Source: Amanita rubescens (taxonomy: Eukaryota; Basidiomycota; Agaricomycetes; Agaricales; Amanitaceae). From it: a stretch of DNA of 64,000 nt. The stretch spans positions 248,001 to 312,000 of the forward strand of contig WION01000020.1 in the NCBI GenBank assembly GCA_015039365.1, in the 5' to 3' direction. The notes below the pieces were generated by a model. It saw nothing but the letters and a program-made list of their open reading frames with translations, was not told the origin of the DNA and ran no database searches. The position numbers and the translations under genes were made by a program. Of this stretch, positions 21,671 through 33,554 are shown one piece after another; the first letter of the stretch is position 1, and each line of letters begins with the position of its first letter.

Positions 21671-23769
21671 ATGCCTTCTTTTTTCAATGCCCGAGCCTTG
21701 TTGGAGTCCAATAGACCAAATGGTGAGTTCTAACCATAGAGAGATCTTTTTTATGCTTACCCGATCAAGATCCTTTGGGCCCGTTCGACGGCAAAGTTGC
21801 TGCTGTGATGGGCGATTGGCTTATCACAACGCCCAATCAGGATGTCATCTGGCACCCTCCATGGGATAAACGTAGTGTACGCCTCCGTGCCGACGCCAGA
21901 TATGGCTTTGATGATCCGATGCTGTGGCCTCAAGCATATGTCATTGAATATCCCCATCTCGGCGCCATCCCGCGAAAACCAGACGATCCCAACGACCCGC
22001 TCTCTATCATGTGGTGGGATCCCGCAGAATCTAATTTCGCATATTCTCCGAATGACCTTGTCGACGGCCTTGGTCAGCTTTCTAGAGATATGTGCGAGAA
22101 GTTCGATGCCTGCAGAAAAGAGCTATTACGAAGGATTGATGAGTATAAAGCAAAGACGAACGTACCAAATTATTATCTTCTCTCTATCAGCAAAGCCATG
22201 AATCACGCTGGAGTTCGTCTAGGGTGTATACCCTCGTCGTTCCAAGAGATGAAATTTGGTGTAACGGAATTCCAACGCTACTATCTTGAGACGCACGGCC
22301 TTCTTGACTATCTAGAGGTTTACAAACCACGTATGGACGGGGCGGCTACTCGGGCTCCAACCGTTAGTGCCGACAATCGCGTTGGTACATTTGCTAGTAG
22401 TGCCCGAGTGGTACAGGAGTTCTACGATGCCGGTCTGCCAGTCTGGTTCATCAGGGAGACGAAGAAACTGATTGAAAATCCAAACACCGACCTAAATGTT
22501 CTGAAGCTCGTCGAGGCGCGGAGGCCGGAGCAAATCCTGATTGCAGCTGAAAATAATCCGCCTTTCCCCGTTGTTTACAGAGGCCATACAAACACGCCGC
22601 AGAAATATGCATCTATGCATGCCTTTTCGAGGACATGGATGGTTTACCGAGATCCCTTCAGCCAGGAACGTCCTCAAGATGTTGAAAATCCGCCAGATCC
22701 ATTTTACTCGCACAACAGACCTGCAAGACAATCAGTGACTATCCCTATGTCGGAGCTGATGAGAGAGCGGCTACCTAGCTCTAACGCTTCGGCCTCGGAA
22801 CGTATGATGAATCAGCCTCAAAGATGTAAGACATTTTCGTTTCTGCTTATTCATGACGCTCAACAAAAGCTAGCTGCCCCCGCAGCGGCACAGGTTTCGG
22901 TGGGACGCAATAAGTTTGCGGATCCCAACAGTCCTCTCCTTCCACCCGCTGAGCCAGCGTGGGCAGACGCTCTGAAAGCTGTCGATCACTCACCGCACCG
23001 TGTAAAGGAAGGTGCACCCAAGAAAGTATATGCCTTGCCTGAACCAGCACTCTTCGTGACGCCATCCAATGATCAGAAGAAGATTAGCTATTTGATGACG
23101 TGGATCAAATGCCGAACTGCTTGGATATGGCGCTTAGAGTCGCGGGCAAACACGGCGGTCTCGACCCAAACATGGCGAGACTTCCTTGGAATGAATTTTA
23201 ATCCGTCGACTAATAACCAGACGGCCGCGGGACAGAGACGTGAGCTGATGCAAAAGTTGATGGGGAAATCACTGGACAAACCTGGATTATCATATTCCTC
23301 GAGTTCCGGCAGCCAAGTCACACTCTGGCGCGGGCAGCAGCTTGCTGATAATGTGATGCCGCCATTGAGAGTTGTACATGAAGTTTTTTGTGAACTTTAC
23401 GAGCTCAGCTTCCGTTGCGAATTACTTGCGCTAGATCGGCGCTTGTCACAAGATCACGATCAACAGAACATAAGCGCCTGTTTCCCCGGGTCCAGCGGTA
23501 GTCTAACCCTCATTACACAATCGGCAAGGAACGGACTCGTCGCTGATGATTGGCGTACTCGCCTTCGTTACGTCGGTGCTCTTGTTCGAATCATGCGTAA
23601 TTGGAACGTTTCTCCTTATCCTTCGATCTTTCGCATAGTGGATACCAGGATAGAATTAATCACGGAGCAGCAAGCGTTGCAATTGGAGCGCGCCGCTGCA
23701 AGTTTCTATGTACAGCAGTTTTTTGATCACTTTGGCCGCGCACCCATTGTCCCTCACCGACTCGATTGA
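21671..23769 (+). CDS. Lineage-type protein of unknown function
   Basis: A short exon (21671-21722, MPSFFNARALLESNRPN) joins by a 47-nt intron to a long exon (21770-23769), giving at least 683 residues. Further upstream exons are possible because the reading frame stays open before 21671. The sequence has blocks typical of a large agaricomycete family I know only as hypothetical: PVWFIRETKKL, PPFPVVYRGHTNTPQKYASM, a tryptophan-rich WIKCRTAWIWRLES and a C-terminal FYVQQFFDHFGRAPIVPHRL. No enzyme motif, signal peptide or membrane segment is seen. It converges on the Tnp2 transposase gene with only about 70 bp between stop codons. That suggests a second gene of the same transposon or a frequent passenger, but no termini prove this. 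Confidence 0.7.
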
Positions 23770-23838
23770 TGTAATTGTATCACAATGTATCAATGAATCA
23801 ATACTTTGTTCTGATGTGCGAGTACATGTAGACGGAGC

Positions 23839-26800
23839 CTAAGTGTGCGATTTTGGTGCTCTATCGACTATAGCCCAACGTTCGCGATCCCAAATTCTTC
23901 CAACAACACATTCAACAGTGTTGAGATCTACAACATATGAGGGTCCCATCTCTTTGTAAAATGTTATATTGCAGCCACCAGGCGTTTCGTCGACTTTGAT
24001 GGATTGAACAACAGCCAGAAGTATATCCTTGGCTTCTTGAGGTTTCTTGATAACAAGAACGCGACGGAGTTGACCATAATAGGTGCGCTCCTCCAATTCG
24101 ACTCTCTTATTCCTAAAGCGCCTGTTCTTGTCAATATATTGATAATACTTGAATTCTGTATTAGATGGCGAGATAAGGTGATGCAAGGTGGACATACTCG
24201 GACAAATGACGCGTCTCTCTCATGTTCCCGGAGCCCGACGAGGTCGCGTCCATGCATACTATCACCTCCGTTGATGCGTGTCACCTTTCCGAATTGAAGA
24301 ATTTCGGTGTCTTCCGGAAACCATTTCTTCACGGTCCGCAGCGAGGAGTCACCAAGGGTCACAAGTGTAGCAACAGCCTTGGCATAAACGTCTCTCGAAA
24401 GTCGAGACAGCTTTCGCGGTGCTTTCAAACGATATAGAGCGTCTTAGTATTATAATAATATTAGAAATATGCGGGTGTGAATGATTATTTTGTTTGCTTA
24501 CATTCATCATAGATGTGTCCGGCGTGATCATCCTGATCTGGTCTTGAACCGAATGACAATTCTTTATCCAAATTATAACGCAGTTTGAGCTGAGCTAACT
24601 GAGCAGAAGCCGTCACGTAGTTATTGATGCTAATGTATGGATAGCGTCGGTTCTTGACATGTCGCACTACATCGCCGCAGTAACGCTCTATTGGAAATGC
24701 CCAATTCGCCCAAACTGGGCCATTGGCTCTAATACTTGGCCCGATATGCAAGAGGGCATGGATAGTTAGCGGGCAAGCCGACAGCCGTGAAACATCATGT
24801 TGATAATAGAACCTAAAAGCGTCGGAACAGGTCAGTACATCATCTAAAGTCATTACGTTAATCACTGACCTCTCGTAGTCTTCCACCCATCTAATAAAAC
24901 CGTTCTCAATCTCTGCCACCTTTTCCATCGGTAATTCATACTCGAGACAGAGGTTGAGAAGGTGAACCAAACGAAGGAAATGTTTGTAATATTTGTCTTG
25001 GGGAAATCGCCCACGAAGCACAATTGGTGCGATGTATATTGTCCACGTGGCCCAGCTTTCAGCTTTGAATTGCCAACGTTGACTTGACATGTTGGGAACA
25101 CGACATCCGAACGCCGCAGGAATTGTGTCTCCAGCTTCGGCAGAGATGCGACAGATATCCTTCCACACCGAATCACTTAATGCGTAACCCATCTCATTGT
25201 GCGATAGCTCCTTGAAACATCTCGACCAGAAGAGGACAAGATTCGGGATAAGATTTTCCCATATAAGATGCATAAAATCGTAGGGGAACGAAGCAGGGAA
25301 AGACAGGGAACCCAGGCTACTGAGGAGGGGGATGCCCTTAATGCCAAACTCCGTCGCAAGGTTTTGCTCAAGGGTCAATGTTCCGGCAAACTGCACCTGA
25401 TTAGCTTCGGCAATGAATCCGTTATGCGTGCGCATTGGGAGATTTGAGGGATCATATGGACTGGACGAAGATCCAGAAACATTTCGGCGATGGAGGGGGA
25501 TATAATACGTGGTACACAAAGGTGCATTGACACCAACCATTTTGCACATGCGACAGGGCGAAAAACCGTTGTGTCCCTTCATGCGCATCAAAAGTGCGAT
25601 CGCTGGTATGTCACCGATAACAACTATGAGATGGGCACGGAGAAGGAATACAGTCTTTGAAAGTCCATCGAAAGCCGTTATGCCGATTTCCAATTGAACG
25701 AGCTCCTGAACAAGAGGGTGCAGAAATGAGTCCATGTCCACAGGCTTGTTAGGCCCAGGAATGACGCCGGCGGGGATAATATTATCCATGTGAAGCCGGA
25801 TTTCGGGGGGTAGGTTGTAATTGATTAGTAGAAGTGGCCAGCACGTTTTTGAACGTTTCTTGAAGACAGAAACGCCGTCAGCACAGAACCCTAGGGCTAT
25901 GTCCCGATGATCGGAAAAGTGATAAAATGGAAAGGTCTTGTCGGCGACTGTTATTAACTTTTTGAGGAGAGATTTGTATAGCTCGCCGCCAAATATATCT
26001 TCCATTATGCCTTCCTGATGTTCATCTTCGTACTGAGATCGATAACGCATCTCCGCCGCGAGCCGTGGATTTGCTACCATTGCGCGGAGTCGAGGGATAA
26101 TGGGAAGGTATGCAAAGTAACTTTGCGGCTGTGTACTATTAGGCTTGTACCGTGCCTTGCCACAGACCGGGCATGCTTCTTTCTTTTCGTGAGGCCCAGT
26201 ATAGCATACACAAGAATTGGGACAACAGTCGTATCGAACGGGCTGAAACCCCGACAAGCGTTGCACATCCCTCGATGTAACTTGCCAACTGCTGATACCA
26301 TTGCCAGGAAGAACATTCGGTAGATCATTGAACGCTTCCTGCGTTATGTTGTGTTTAACTTTATAAGCGAAAAGCCTCAAGCGCCCCAGTTCATCCTCGG
26401 AGAGAGTTCGTGAACCTGACTAAAGCATTAGCGAAGAACATTAATCACTTGTATCACAGCAAATTACCTGCTTCTTTCATGAAGTGCTCACCCATCTTAT
26501 CCTCAAGCGAAATTCCAGATATTTCTTCGCCAAGTGCAGCACTGTCTATCAAATTCCACATGTCATCTTCATCGATATCCTCGGCACTATAGCCCTCTTC
26601 CTCATCATCTATTGAAGACCCGTCGCGTGCATCTTCTTCAGCATTCTCCATGACGTTTTCATGATTGCGCCCAATATCTGCCCATCGACGTCGCACCGCT
26701 TCTTCAATGCAAATAGAGGAAAGCGTGGCGCGGGACGAAGTCGCATCCGCAGTCAGCATCTCGCTGTGATTACTTTCTGCTGCATCTAATGTATTGCCGG

Positions 26801-27317
26801 GGTTCGGCGCGTGCTGCGGTGCGTTCGAAATTCCCACTGGCGAGGCTGGAATAGCGCCGGCAGCTGGGAGATCCACGTCCTCCCTCGCAACCCCACTGTG
26901 ACGACTATCTTGTGGATCTGACGCATTTTCAGGGATCGGCGTCTGGATGAGGCTCTGGGGGGTGCTCGAACTTTCTACTGGAAAGGTTGGAGCAGCGCCA
27001 GTACCTGGAATAACCATTTCGTCTGTTGCTGCGTTCCCGCCAGACGGCGCACTGACTACGTCTGATTGAGGTGCGCGCGAATGACGCTTGTCTGTGGAAG
27101 CATTGCCAGACGACGTGGTGTTCACTTTCGTTCGATTCGAACCGTTCAAAATGGTGCTTCTGGCTCTTTCGAGCCAAGGATTCTGTTCATAAAGGGCGGC
27201 TTGTAGTCTGACGGGACGGCGACCATTCATATGGTTTCGCGCTTGGTTCTGGCTTAGCATTCGCTGGCAACCGCAAGAGCACAAGACCTTGTTTCCCTGG
27301 GTACGAACTGGGGGCAT
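23839..27317 (-). CDS. Tnp2-family (CACTA/En-Spm-like) transposase
   Basis: Four exons on the reverse strand (27317-26468, 26415-24502, 24442-24198, 24147-23839) join in frame to 1,105 residues. The N-terminus has a Cys-rich CSCGCQRMLSQNQARNHMNG element followed by a long Ser/Thr/Asp-rich linker. The central exon carries the Transposase_21 core: FQPVRYDCCPNSCVCYTG, CPVCGKARY, ALGFCADGVSVF, LIVVIGDIPAIALLMRMKGH, then CRMCKM. The C-terminal part has HALLHIGPSIRANGPVWANW and, after two introns, SFVR joined to YYQYIDKNRRF and YYGQLRRVLVI. This is the DNA transposase of CACTA-like elements of fungi. All exons are open, so the gene may be functional. Terminal inverted repeats were not identified. 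Confidence 0.88.
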
Positions 27318-27999
27318 TTCGACAGAGGGTGCTCCTTTAAGGCAGTGAAGAGATTATATATGACAATTCAGGGCTTTCACAAGATCCGTATTAGTCTGTC
27401 CACCATCAATATTCCAAACCCCTCCGATCAAACCCTTGCCCATAAATATCGACACGATCTGTGCACATAGGTCCAAAAAAAAACACTAGAAATGGGCTTC
27501 AGTCAAAGAATAAAATGTCAGGGCATTATACTGACCAGAGCAGTCGATCCAATCGCTCGACCCGAGGTGAACGCCGTCGATGACCCAAAGTCTTTCGACG
27601 ATGCCGGAAGATCGACCCAAAGTCTTATCTCCAGCAACCTATGACTGACCCCAAGTCTGGTCATAGGGCATTGTAACGGGTATCTTGACTCTTGAGCCTG
27701 CTGTTGCATGGCGGGCGCGCGACGGTGGAATGATAACAAGTCGTGAGAAGGATCAACGGAGTCATGTGAGGTACTGGTCATGTGCGCGATAGACAACAGT
27801 CCCAAATAATGGACTTTGCAATTTTCGATGTCGCCATCGCCGCCATCCGAGCAGGCGCGGGAAAGACTTTGGGTCGCCCCGCGTCGCTCGCAAACGAGAC
27901 TATGGGTCGGTTTGTGGGCAGGGCAAGACTATGGGTCGGCCCTTGCAGGAAATCAAACCTTCAAGTTGTATTTGTCAAGCAAGCTAGCTACGAGGTACG
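27318..27999. other. Intergenic region with motif array
   Basis: Upstream of the transposase gene. The first 250 bp shows nothing recognisable; 27582-27937 holds the inverted array described separately. Confidence 0.5.
27582..27937. repeat. Inverted array of a 12-bp motif (3 + 3 copies)
   Basis: GACCCAAAGTCT (or GACCCCAAGTCT) starts at 27582, 27614 and 27647. Its reverse complement form AGACT(T/A)TGGGTC starts at 27864, 27897 and 27926. Spacing is 32 and 33 bp on the left, 33 and 29 bp on the right, and the two halves face each other across about 205 bp. This resembles subterminal transposase-binding repeats or regulator sites. Confidence 0.8.
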
Positions 28000-28768
28000 C
28001 TATCCATCTATCGTGGTAGGGAGATCATGAATGCTAAACCCATCAACCTTGATCTGAGGGCGACGTTTGCCCACATATATGTTCACAGCTGCCCATTCTC
28101 CAGGGAGGTGGAAATGTTGGTGCTGTGTGCTGGTCAGTAGGACATCAATGCCAAATGTAATGCTCTGCTTACGACAATGGGGCGCAGGCGCTTGTTCCGG
28201 TCCTTCCTTTCTTCACCATCCAAGCTGATGGAAGCAGATGCCTTCCTCTTCAAAATGGGCAGGGGGGACATGAGTCCGGGTGGAGGACTCGAGTTGAGAG
28301 CCACGGCTAAGGGGAAGGATTCCGCGTCACTGGAACTGGTCAGCTCGACTACGTTCTCCTTGTTTGATGTATCTCCATCTGTATAGTATAAGATGATGAC
28401 GGTGTGCGCTAAGAAGTAGGCCTTACCTTCACCACGCAATTTCCTCTTCCGATCCCCAGATTTTTGTTCCCAGGGGATTGCCTTTGTGCCGGCCTCAATA
28501 ATCGGAGGAAAGTCGGACACGTCCAAGATGTCGCTTGATGGATGCGCCTCGGTCGCTGCATTCGTATCTAAGTTGAATTGCATCAAGACGAGTGTGATAG
28601 GAGGCTAGTAGGCTTACCATTCTTTGACGCTGCTTTCTGATCCTTGAACCCGCTAGTCGGATACCAAGGCGACGATTCCCTCTTGATAAGGGGAGAGTCA
28701 GATTCTGTATAGGAGCTTTGCTCTTCTGGCGAGTCGTGTTCGTTCCAGATACGAGTAACGGTCCGCAT
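28000..28768 (-). CDS. Small protein of unknown function, four exons
   Basis: Exons 28768-28618, 28567-28427, 28378-28173 and 28122-28000 (introns 46-50 nt, all GT-AG) keep a single frame and give 206 residues from MRTVTRIWNEHDSPEEQ to the stop after DGFSIHDLPTTIDG. The middle is Ser/Pro/Lys-rich and disordered (SSPPPGLMSPLP, KRKASAS, RKDRNKRLRP), and the last exon looks folded (HLPGEWAAVNIYVGKRRP). No known domain is recognised. It is divergent from the gene at 29683, with a repeat-filled 0.9 kb between them. The consistent exon phasing supports a real gene. Confidence 0.6.
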
Positions 28769-29682
28769 GGTATGGGACGAATGTAAGTATTGTGCATGAA
28801 TATATACTCTTTTCAAGGTGCTAACTGGATTAAGCAGGCTCAAGCAGTCGTCAGCGCCCATGGTTGGGATAGGCCACAAACGGAAAAGTGTCCATCGGCG
28901 GTATAGAAAATTGCTCATCAGGGACCGACAGTCCACCGCGGAGAAGATGATCCGACCGGGTCATGGGAACGGTACCGCTGCTCACCGAGACACGTGAAAC
29001 GGTGGTGAGCGTCATCACATCGAAAAACGGATCATTTTCCGAAAAAAAGAATAACTGCCGCTTGGCACTGAAACGCGTGCAACGGTGAGCATCATTGCAA
29101 TCAAAAGCGGGTCGTGCACACTAACCTTTTTGCAGCTTTTCAGGTGATCTATATAATACTGGCGATCATCGATGTCATAACAACAAAACAGGTCGTGTGC
29201 GGTCAATAATCTCTCACTTTGTGATTACTGGTAATAGCTAATGCCCTTAACAACGGCCATCATCATGACGTCAAGAACGGGTCGCGCCTGCTAATTTTTT
29301 CTTATACCAGTGAGAGCTGCTCCAAGAGTAAACGGCATTCACTGAAATGCAACACTCTAGTGGTAAGTATCGTTACGTCAAAAATGGGTCGCGCGCGTGC
29401 TAACTTTAAGAGTAAATGCCGTCGACTGTATCACCTAGTGCGGACCCACGGACACCGGTACCGAATGCCCGGGTGGTGAGCTACCACTGAAACGCGAGAC
29501 CTTAGTGGTGAGTATCTTTACGTCAAAAATGGGTCACGCGCGTGCTAACTTTAAGAGTAAATGCCGTCGACTGTATCATCTAAAGCGAGCCCACGGACAC
29601 CCTGAATCTCCAGCTGGTGGTGAGACACCGGATCGGGCGCAAAGCAAGTTCAAAATACTGCTCACTCTTTCCAGACCTCCTC
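28769..29682. repeat. Divergent intergenic region with degenerate repeats
   Basis: A motif of the form (a)cgtcaaaaa(t/c)gggtcgcgcgcgtgctaac recurs at about 29010, 29097, 29175, 29268, 29370 and 29520, more degenerate to the left. The last two copies extend to more than 100 nearly identical bases (29350-29450 and 29502-29602). The copies lie between two divergent start codons, so they could be shared regulatory repeats or a decayed tandem repeat. Confidence 0.7.
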
Positions 29683-30644
29683 ATGGCACGAGCTTCACGC
29701 AAGAAACAGACGGCAGGTACAATACCGCCTTCTGATAATGCGCAACAGCAGGTAGGCTCTATTGCTCTTCATACAAGCTACAGCTACTTACTCTACTCAA
29801 CAGGATGGCGTTTCAAAGCGGACCAGGAAGGGAACTGGAAAAGACAAAGAAAATTCCGCGACTACGCCTTCCGATGCAACGCAACAACTAGGAGTAAGCT
29901 CATCGTTTCCGTTTCCTGATGTCGACTCTAAGCCCGCAGAGCGGTGATGTCAGCATGGCTGCGCCCCAGCCAAGCAATGATGGTGCGATAGTTGCTCAGT
30001 CACAAGGGACTGCACATCAAGCAGTGGTACCTGAAGCCCCCTCCGGTTCAGATAACGGAAGAGAGGAAAGGGTCATGCAACTCTTGGGTATGTTATAATA
30101 ACCACCGGCTATCGATACTCCAGCTAACGATCTGACTTCAGCGGAAAATCAAAAGTTAAGATCAATTAATAGGGACTTAATCATGTCGAGTGAGAGCGCG
30201 AAGACTCGCAAAATGATAGATAAACCAGCGGGACAAGGCTGGAACCTTCAAGAAATGATGGAGCTCAAAGACAACAAAATACTCTATAATGCAATTCGGG
30301 TAAGTCGTAATAAATGCATGAGTTTCATGACTTATACTCTTCAGCGCACTGTACGCCAGCTTGTACTCCGGTCACCTATGGACTTGAATATTCTGTGGAA
30401 GAATCAAGATGCTCAGATAGTTGCAGACATAATGGCTTTAGTATGTGCCCTGTTGACTGAAACGAGCATGGTTAACTGTCTGTAGGCGAAAAAAAGCCAT
30501 CCGTACCTCATCTGTTTCCCCCGAAACTGGGCAACAAGTGAGATGATTAGACTGGTTTTAAAAAACCAAAGGTCTACTCAACGTAATCGCCAACAGCAAG
30601 TCGAGGCGAACGACGAGGGCAGCAATGGGGATGATGCGCATTGA
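29683..30644 (+). CDS. Small protein of unknown function, six exons
   Basis: Exons 29683-29751, 29804-29893, 29940-30087, 30142-30299, 30345-30440 and 30486-30644 join in frame to 239 residues. The N-terminus is basic and low-complexity (MARASRKKQTAG). The C-terminal half holds a block I recall from many agaricomycete hypothetical proteins: AGQGWNLQEMMELKDNKILY, NAIRRTVRQLVLRSPMDL, LWKNQDAQIVADIMALA, WATSEMIRLVLKNQRS. The function is unknown. The multi-copy nature of the family and the repeat-rich setting suggest a link with mobile elements, which is inference only. Confidence 0.6.
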
Positions 30645-30699
30645 CGTATGCTAAATATGCGAATATCGAATATGTAAATACCATATATGGGAATAGTTC

Positions 30700-30958
30700 G
30701 CCGCAAATTGGCGACGATAATAACAGCTTTTTCGTGCATATTTCCAGTTACCCTAAATGGCCGTAAATCGGCGACGATAATAACAGCTTTTTCGTGCATT
30801 TACCGTTACTCTAAACGGCCGTAAATCGGTGACAATAATAACAGCTTTTTTGTGTATTTACTGTTACTCTAAACGGGCGTAAATCCGCAACGATAATAAC
30901 AGCTTTTTCGTGTATTTACCGTTACTCTAAACGGCCGTAAATCGGCGACGATAATAAC
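30700..30958. repeat. Tandem repeat, 57-60 bp unit, about 4.5 copies
   Basis: Each unit contains ggccgtaaatcggcgacgataataacagctttttcgtg-like sequence followed by gttactctaaac. The block gacgataataac recurs at about 30713, 30773, 30831, 30888 and 30946. It lies just downstream of the gene ending at 30644. Confidence 0.9.
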
Positions 30959-31453
30959 TTCTTTTCTACAGAAGATTTAGCATTCTAAATTGACTGAATC
31001 GGGTGGAATCGAGGTCATTAAATGATTGTTCAGCAAACATTATGGCGAAAATAATATTTACCAACAATTGACAATAATCTTACCATAATTAACACTAATC
31101 GTAATGCAAAAAATTGACGTGCGCCAGCGAAAAGCACAATTTAAGATCTGATTTTCATACCCTAAAATCAACCGGCATGCTGCTAAAATACTTTGCGGTA
31201 GGTGTTTGTAAATACACTGTTTTCACCGTGTGAAAAACAGCACTCCCACGGCGCGTAGTGAAGGTGTCGGTTACGTGACGTTTGAAAAGTTTGGGTAAAA
31301 AAAAAAGAAAAAGTGCGCAGCATACGATACAGTTAACACAGCCAAGGTCGCGTGAGTCCATAACTTGGATAGCTAATAACACACGAAAAGAAAGAGAAAA
31401 AAAAGAGAAAGACAACCACATGCCCGCTCATTTTCATTTTCGGCAAAAAAAAA
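30959..31453. other. Intergenic, no gene seen
   Basis: AT-rich, with A-rich tracts near 31297 and 31445. This is the convergent 3' region of the genes ending at 30644 (forward) and 31454 (reverse). Confidence 0.5.
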
Positions 31454-33108
31454 TCACGATGATGTATTCCTGATGTGGGTGTATGCAGGGGGTAACTCGA
31501 TTGTCTCGGCCTCTTCACCATCAGCAGGCGGAGGTCCGCTAGGTCCTGCATCCTCGTGCTGGACGATGTTAACAGCCCTCCACTGTCTAGGCGGGGCTCC
31601 TTTCCGACCAGTTGAAGAGGCTGTTGTTGGATCGAACCCGAATTGGCTCATCTCGGTTGTCGTTCCGCTAAGTCTTCTTGATTCATAACCAGGCGTACTC
31701 CGTCCGGCGGACAGGGATAAGGCATCTGTGCGCGTGTCCGATTCTGAAACAAGATATGGTTCTGGTCTATAGTATTCCGGTAATTCGTTTTGACTCGATG
31801 TTGGTCTGGCTGCTGCTGCTGTTGCATCCCGTGGAGGTGAGTGATCGTCTTCGTCATCTTCGGCGTTTAGCAGATCGACGGCTCGATCCTTTTGTCTTCT
31901 CTTCAACCGCTCTCGCCGGCGCAAATAGTAGAGCAAAAGAGCTCCGATAACGATCAACGCGACACCTGCGATGACTCCGCCCACGATAGCACCAACGTTG
32001 GTTCTAGAAAGATCCTAAGCGAGAGAGATGACGACACGATTATCTACTTACCCGCCACTTGAACCTCCACCTGTGCTGTCAGTCGCGCCAGTTGGATAGG
32101 AACCTCCAGCTGGGCTTCCTGGAGTAGAGCTGGGGCTAGTAGCGCTCAGGCAACTCGTACTTCCAGCACTAACAACATAGAATGCGCTCCCTCCCGTCCC
32201 AGCTCCGCGGTTATCGCCACCGACGACGACGAGAGTAGAACCCCCACGGATTGATGGAGTCCAACTAAACCCTGTTCCTTCATTTTGTAAATTGGTGATA
32301 TTTGAGTTGGGTATGGTAAATGATTGTCCACCGGGTATCACGCCAACAAAAGTTGGAGTTCTGATCAAAAGGGGATTAGCGTTGGAGTAAAGTGTCACGA
32401 GGAAGACAATTGATGACGAACCCTTGCACCGTTGAATTGTCCCACCATATCCTAGTTGCTGAACATTCCACGATTTGGTTTTGTGGATCTATGTAAAAGT
32501 CGTAGAGAGGCGAAATTTGCGCAGAGGGGTTGTAACAGCTGCTGTCGCTGGACGTTGTCACTTGCGCCGCCACACTCGTGCCACCTGTGCCGAAGCCGGT
32601 GGAGTCGCTTACCTAAATAGAGGAAGGGGTGAGAAGGGGTTGTCAACGACGATAAGGGGGCGGCAAGTGGAACAAGCGTCGAGAGAGCCCTGGTCGGAGA
32701 ACGACGGATGGGGGCGAGGGGCGCCCGACGCGTGCATACAACGAGGGGACCCCTCGTTGCAGAGCGTAAAAAACGAGAAGAATAGACAAAGAAAAGAAAC
32801 TTTCTACTGACCACTGCTACAAACTGAGAGTTTTCAGGATAGTTGATCGCAAAGCTAGTGGAGGTTGAGTTTCCTTCGAATTGATGGGCCATAATATGGC
32901 GAACTTCTGTGTCGTTGGGTAGGGGTGTCGGACCAAATGGAATGATAAGAACACGATAGGGAGGACTGCCGCTTCCGGTGATGCTTATCGATATGTTTGA
33001 ACATTGTTTTGGGGCAGAGTTGAAGACCCATGAATATGCAGCTGAATAAGTGGGCAAAGATATGAGCTGAAGAAGGATGAGCGGCGCAAAGCGCATCATT
33101 GGAGACAT
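31454..33108 (-). CDS. Single-pass membrane glycoprotein-like protein
   Basis: Exons 33108-32812, 32612-32422, 32360-32052 and 32003-31454 join in frame to 448 residues. The first intron is unusually long (199 nt). A signal peptide is visible (MRFAPLILLQLISLPTYSAA). The extracellular part has many N-glycosylation sequons and the block VTTSSDSSCYN, followed by a Ser/Gly/Pro-rich stalk. A single membrane helix (AIVGGVIAGVALIVIGALLL) is followed by a stop-transfer RRRERLKRR and a disordered cytoplasmic tail. This architecture is common in basidiomycetes, where such proteins are annotated as hypothetical or WSC-less Mid2-like. A sensor or cell-wall-linked role is possible but not shown. Confidence 0.75.
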
Positions 33109-33554
33109 CGCCAGCGAAAAGAGGGAAAATGAAGAGAAAAAAAGAAAAATGGAGACGAAGAGGGGGGAGAGTGTGTTAGATGCAAGAGAGCATGTAACGT
33201 TGCAACCGAGTTCGCGTCACATCACATTTTGCACAGCAGTTGGGATCCTCGCTGTTGGCCTTTCAGAGCTCTGCTCGTGCATCCATGCACAATCTAATAT
33301 AGTATTATTACTCGTCCATCATAGCTCAATAAGAACTAGGTATAACTAGACTATAGTCTGGACGAATATCATTTACATTCCTCTTTTTCGGTTCACCATC
33401 AAACCGGCCTCATACATCCGGAGATCACGGCTACACCTCTCCGTAACCACCGCTGCGATCAAGAATTTCCATCCGCAGCGACCGCTAAGTATAAAGCATC
33501 TTAGAATAACCACACCAGCTATAAGTACAAAAGTACACTCACCTGTACCAGCGT
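33109..33554. other. Intergenic, no gene seen
   Basis: Lies between two reverse-strand genes, so it should hold the promoter of the membrane protein and the terminator of the PPR-like gene. No distinct motif was recognised. Confidence 0.4.

Noticed and set aside
21414..27347. CACTGCCT and AGGCAGTG as terminal repeats of the Tnp2 element
   Set aside because: Only 8 bp match, the flanks show no 2-3 bp target duplication, and the chance of such a match in the searched space is high.
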